A stretch of 62,008 nucleotides of DNA from Hellea sp. (GTDB lineage: Bacteria > Pseudomonadota > Alphaproteobacteria > Caulobacterales > Maricaulaceae), in contig JALZWM010000069.1 in the NCBI GenBank assembly GCA_023300105.1, positions 1 through 62,008 of the forward strand, in the 5' to 3' direction. The translations under genes and the position numbers were made by a program. The notes below the pieces were generated by a model that did no database searches, was not told the origin of the DNA, and saw only the letters and a list, made by a program, of their open reading frames with translations. Positions 62,000-62,008 of the stretch are shown here, piece after piece (within the stretch, counting starts at the first letter, position 1; each line of letters starts with the position of its first letter).

Positions 62000-62008
62000 T
62001 TGGTAAAG

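Noticed and set aside
1-62008. Transposon, integrase, CRISPR array, tRNA or rRNA genes
   Set aside because: No transposase or integrase motif, no regular spaced repeats and no cloverleaf or rRNA sequence was seen.

Overview
The window is a stretch of alphaproteobacterial chromosome. The evidence is a full-length CtrA response regulator, GANTC (CcrM-type) sites crowded upstream of dnaA and also upstream of ctrA, the order enoyl-CoA hydratase - rpsT - dnaA, a DUF2794 gene, and an hrcA-grpE-mutM block. CtrA, the GANTC sites, the moderate GC content and the sulfotransferase-rich glycan locus suggest a marine Caulobacterales/Hyphomonadales-type bacterium (Hellea/Litorimonas-like is only a guess). 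I saw no tRNA, rRNA, insertion sequence, integrase or CRISPR array.

Layout. 0.1-0.9 kb: a metallophosphoesterase. 1.1-19.1 kb: a visibly AT-richer surface-polysaccharide locus. It holds a WbpE-like aminotransferase, a membrane nucleotide-sugar 4,6-dehydratase, a Wza-type export lipoprotein divergent from a Wzz/tyrosine-kinase copolymerase, a TPR protein, two polymerase/ligase-type membrane proteins, a Wzx-like flippase, a GT-B glycosyltransferase, a polysaccharide deacetylase, two sulfotransferases, a methyltransferase and an unusual epimerase-initiating sugar transferase fusion. The decayed 3' end of a second flippase gene lies just before the second sulfotransferase and looks like a scar of cassette exchange. 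19.1-22.2 kb: an orphan minus-strand block with a membrane-anchored winged-helix regulator, a small secreted protein and an unrecognised 353-aa protein. 22.3-31.4 kb: housekeeping and small metabolic genes (thpR, tas-like aldo/keto reductase, Bax-inhibitor protein, DUF2794, DUF1223, AI-2E family transporter, HerA-like ATPase, gluQ, Rieske oxygenase), with a candidate structured non-coding RNA at 25.8-26.0 kb.

31.6-39.7 kb: hrcA-grpE behind a sigma-32-like promoter, mutM, a DEAD-box helicase, enoyl-CoA hydratase, rpsT and dnaA. 39.7-43.9 kb: a GST-like protein, a six-EF-hand protein with an ECF sigma factor and a one-TM partner, a FliJ-like coiled-coil protein and ctrA. 44.0-48.6 kb: ugd, a sterol-desaturase family protein, a PhoD-type phosphatase and a small hypothetical gene. 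48.8-51.6 kb: a two-gene operon pairing a membrane protein with a GrpE-like tail with a divergent membrane-anchored Hsp70; this is the best candidate for an undescribed system. 51.6-62.0 kb: small secreted proteins, galU, glmS, rimM, def-fmt-truA, a YceI lipoprotein and an Uup-type ABC-F ATPase.

The parts fit together. GlmS, GalU and Ugd supply GlcN-6-P, UDP-glucose and UDP-glucuronate to the polysaccharide locus. The dehydratase and aminotransferase make an amino-deoxy sugar, the fusion protein loads the first sugar onto the lipid carrier, and flippase, polymerase, copolymerase and export lipoprotein assemble and export a polymer probably modified by sulfation and deacetylation.
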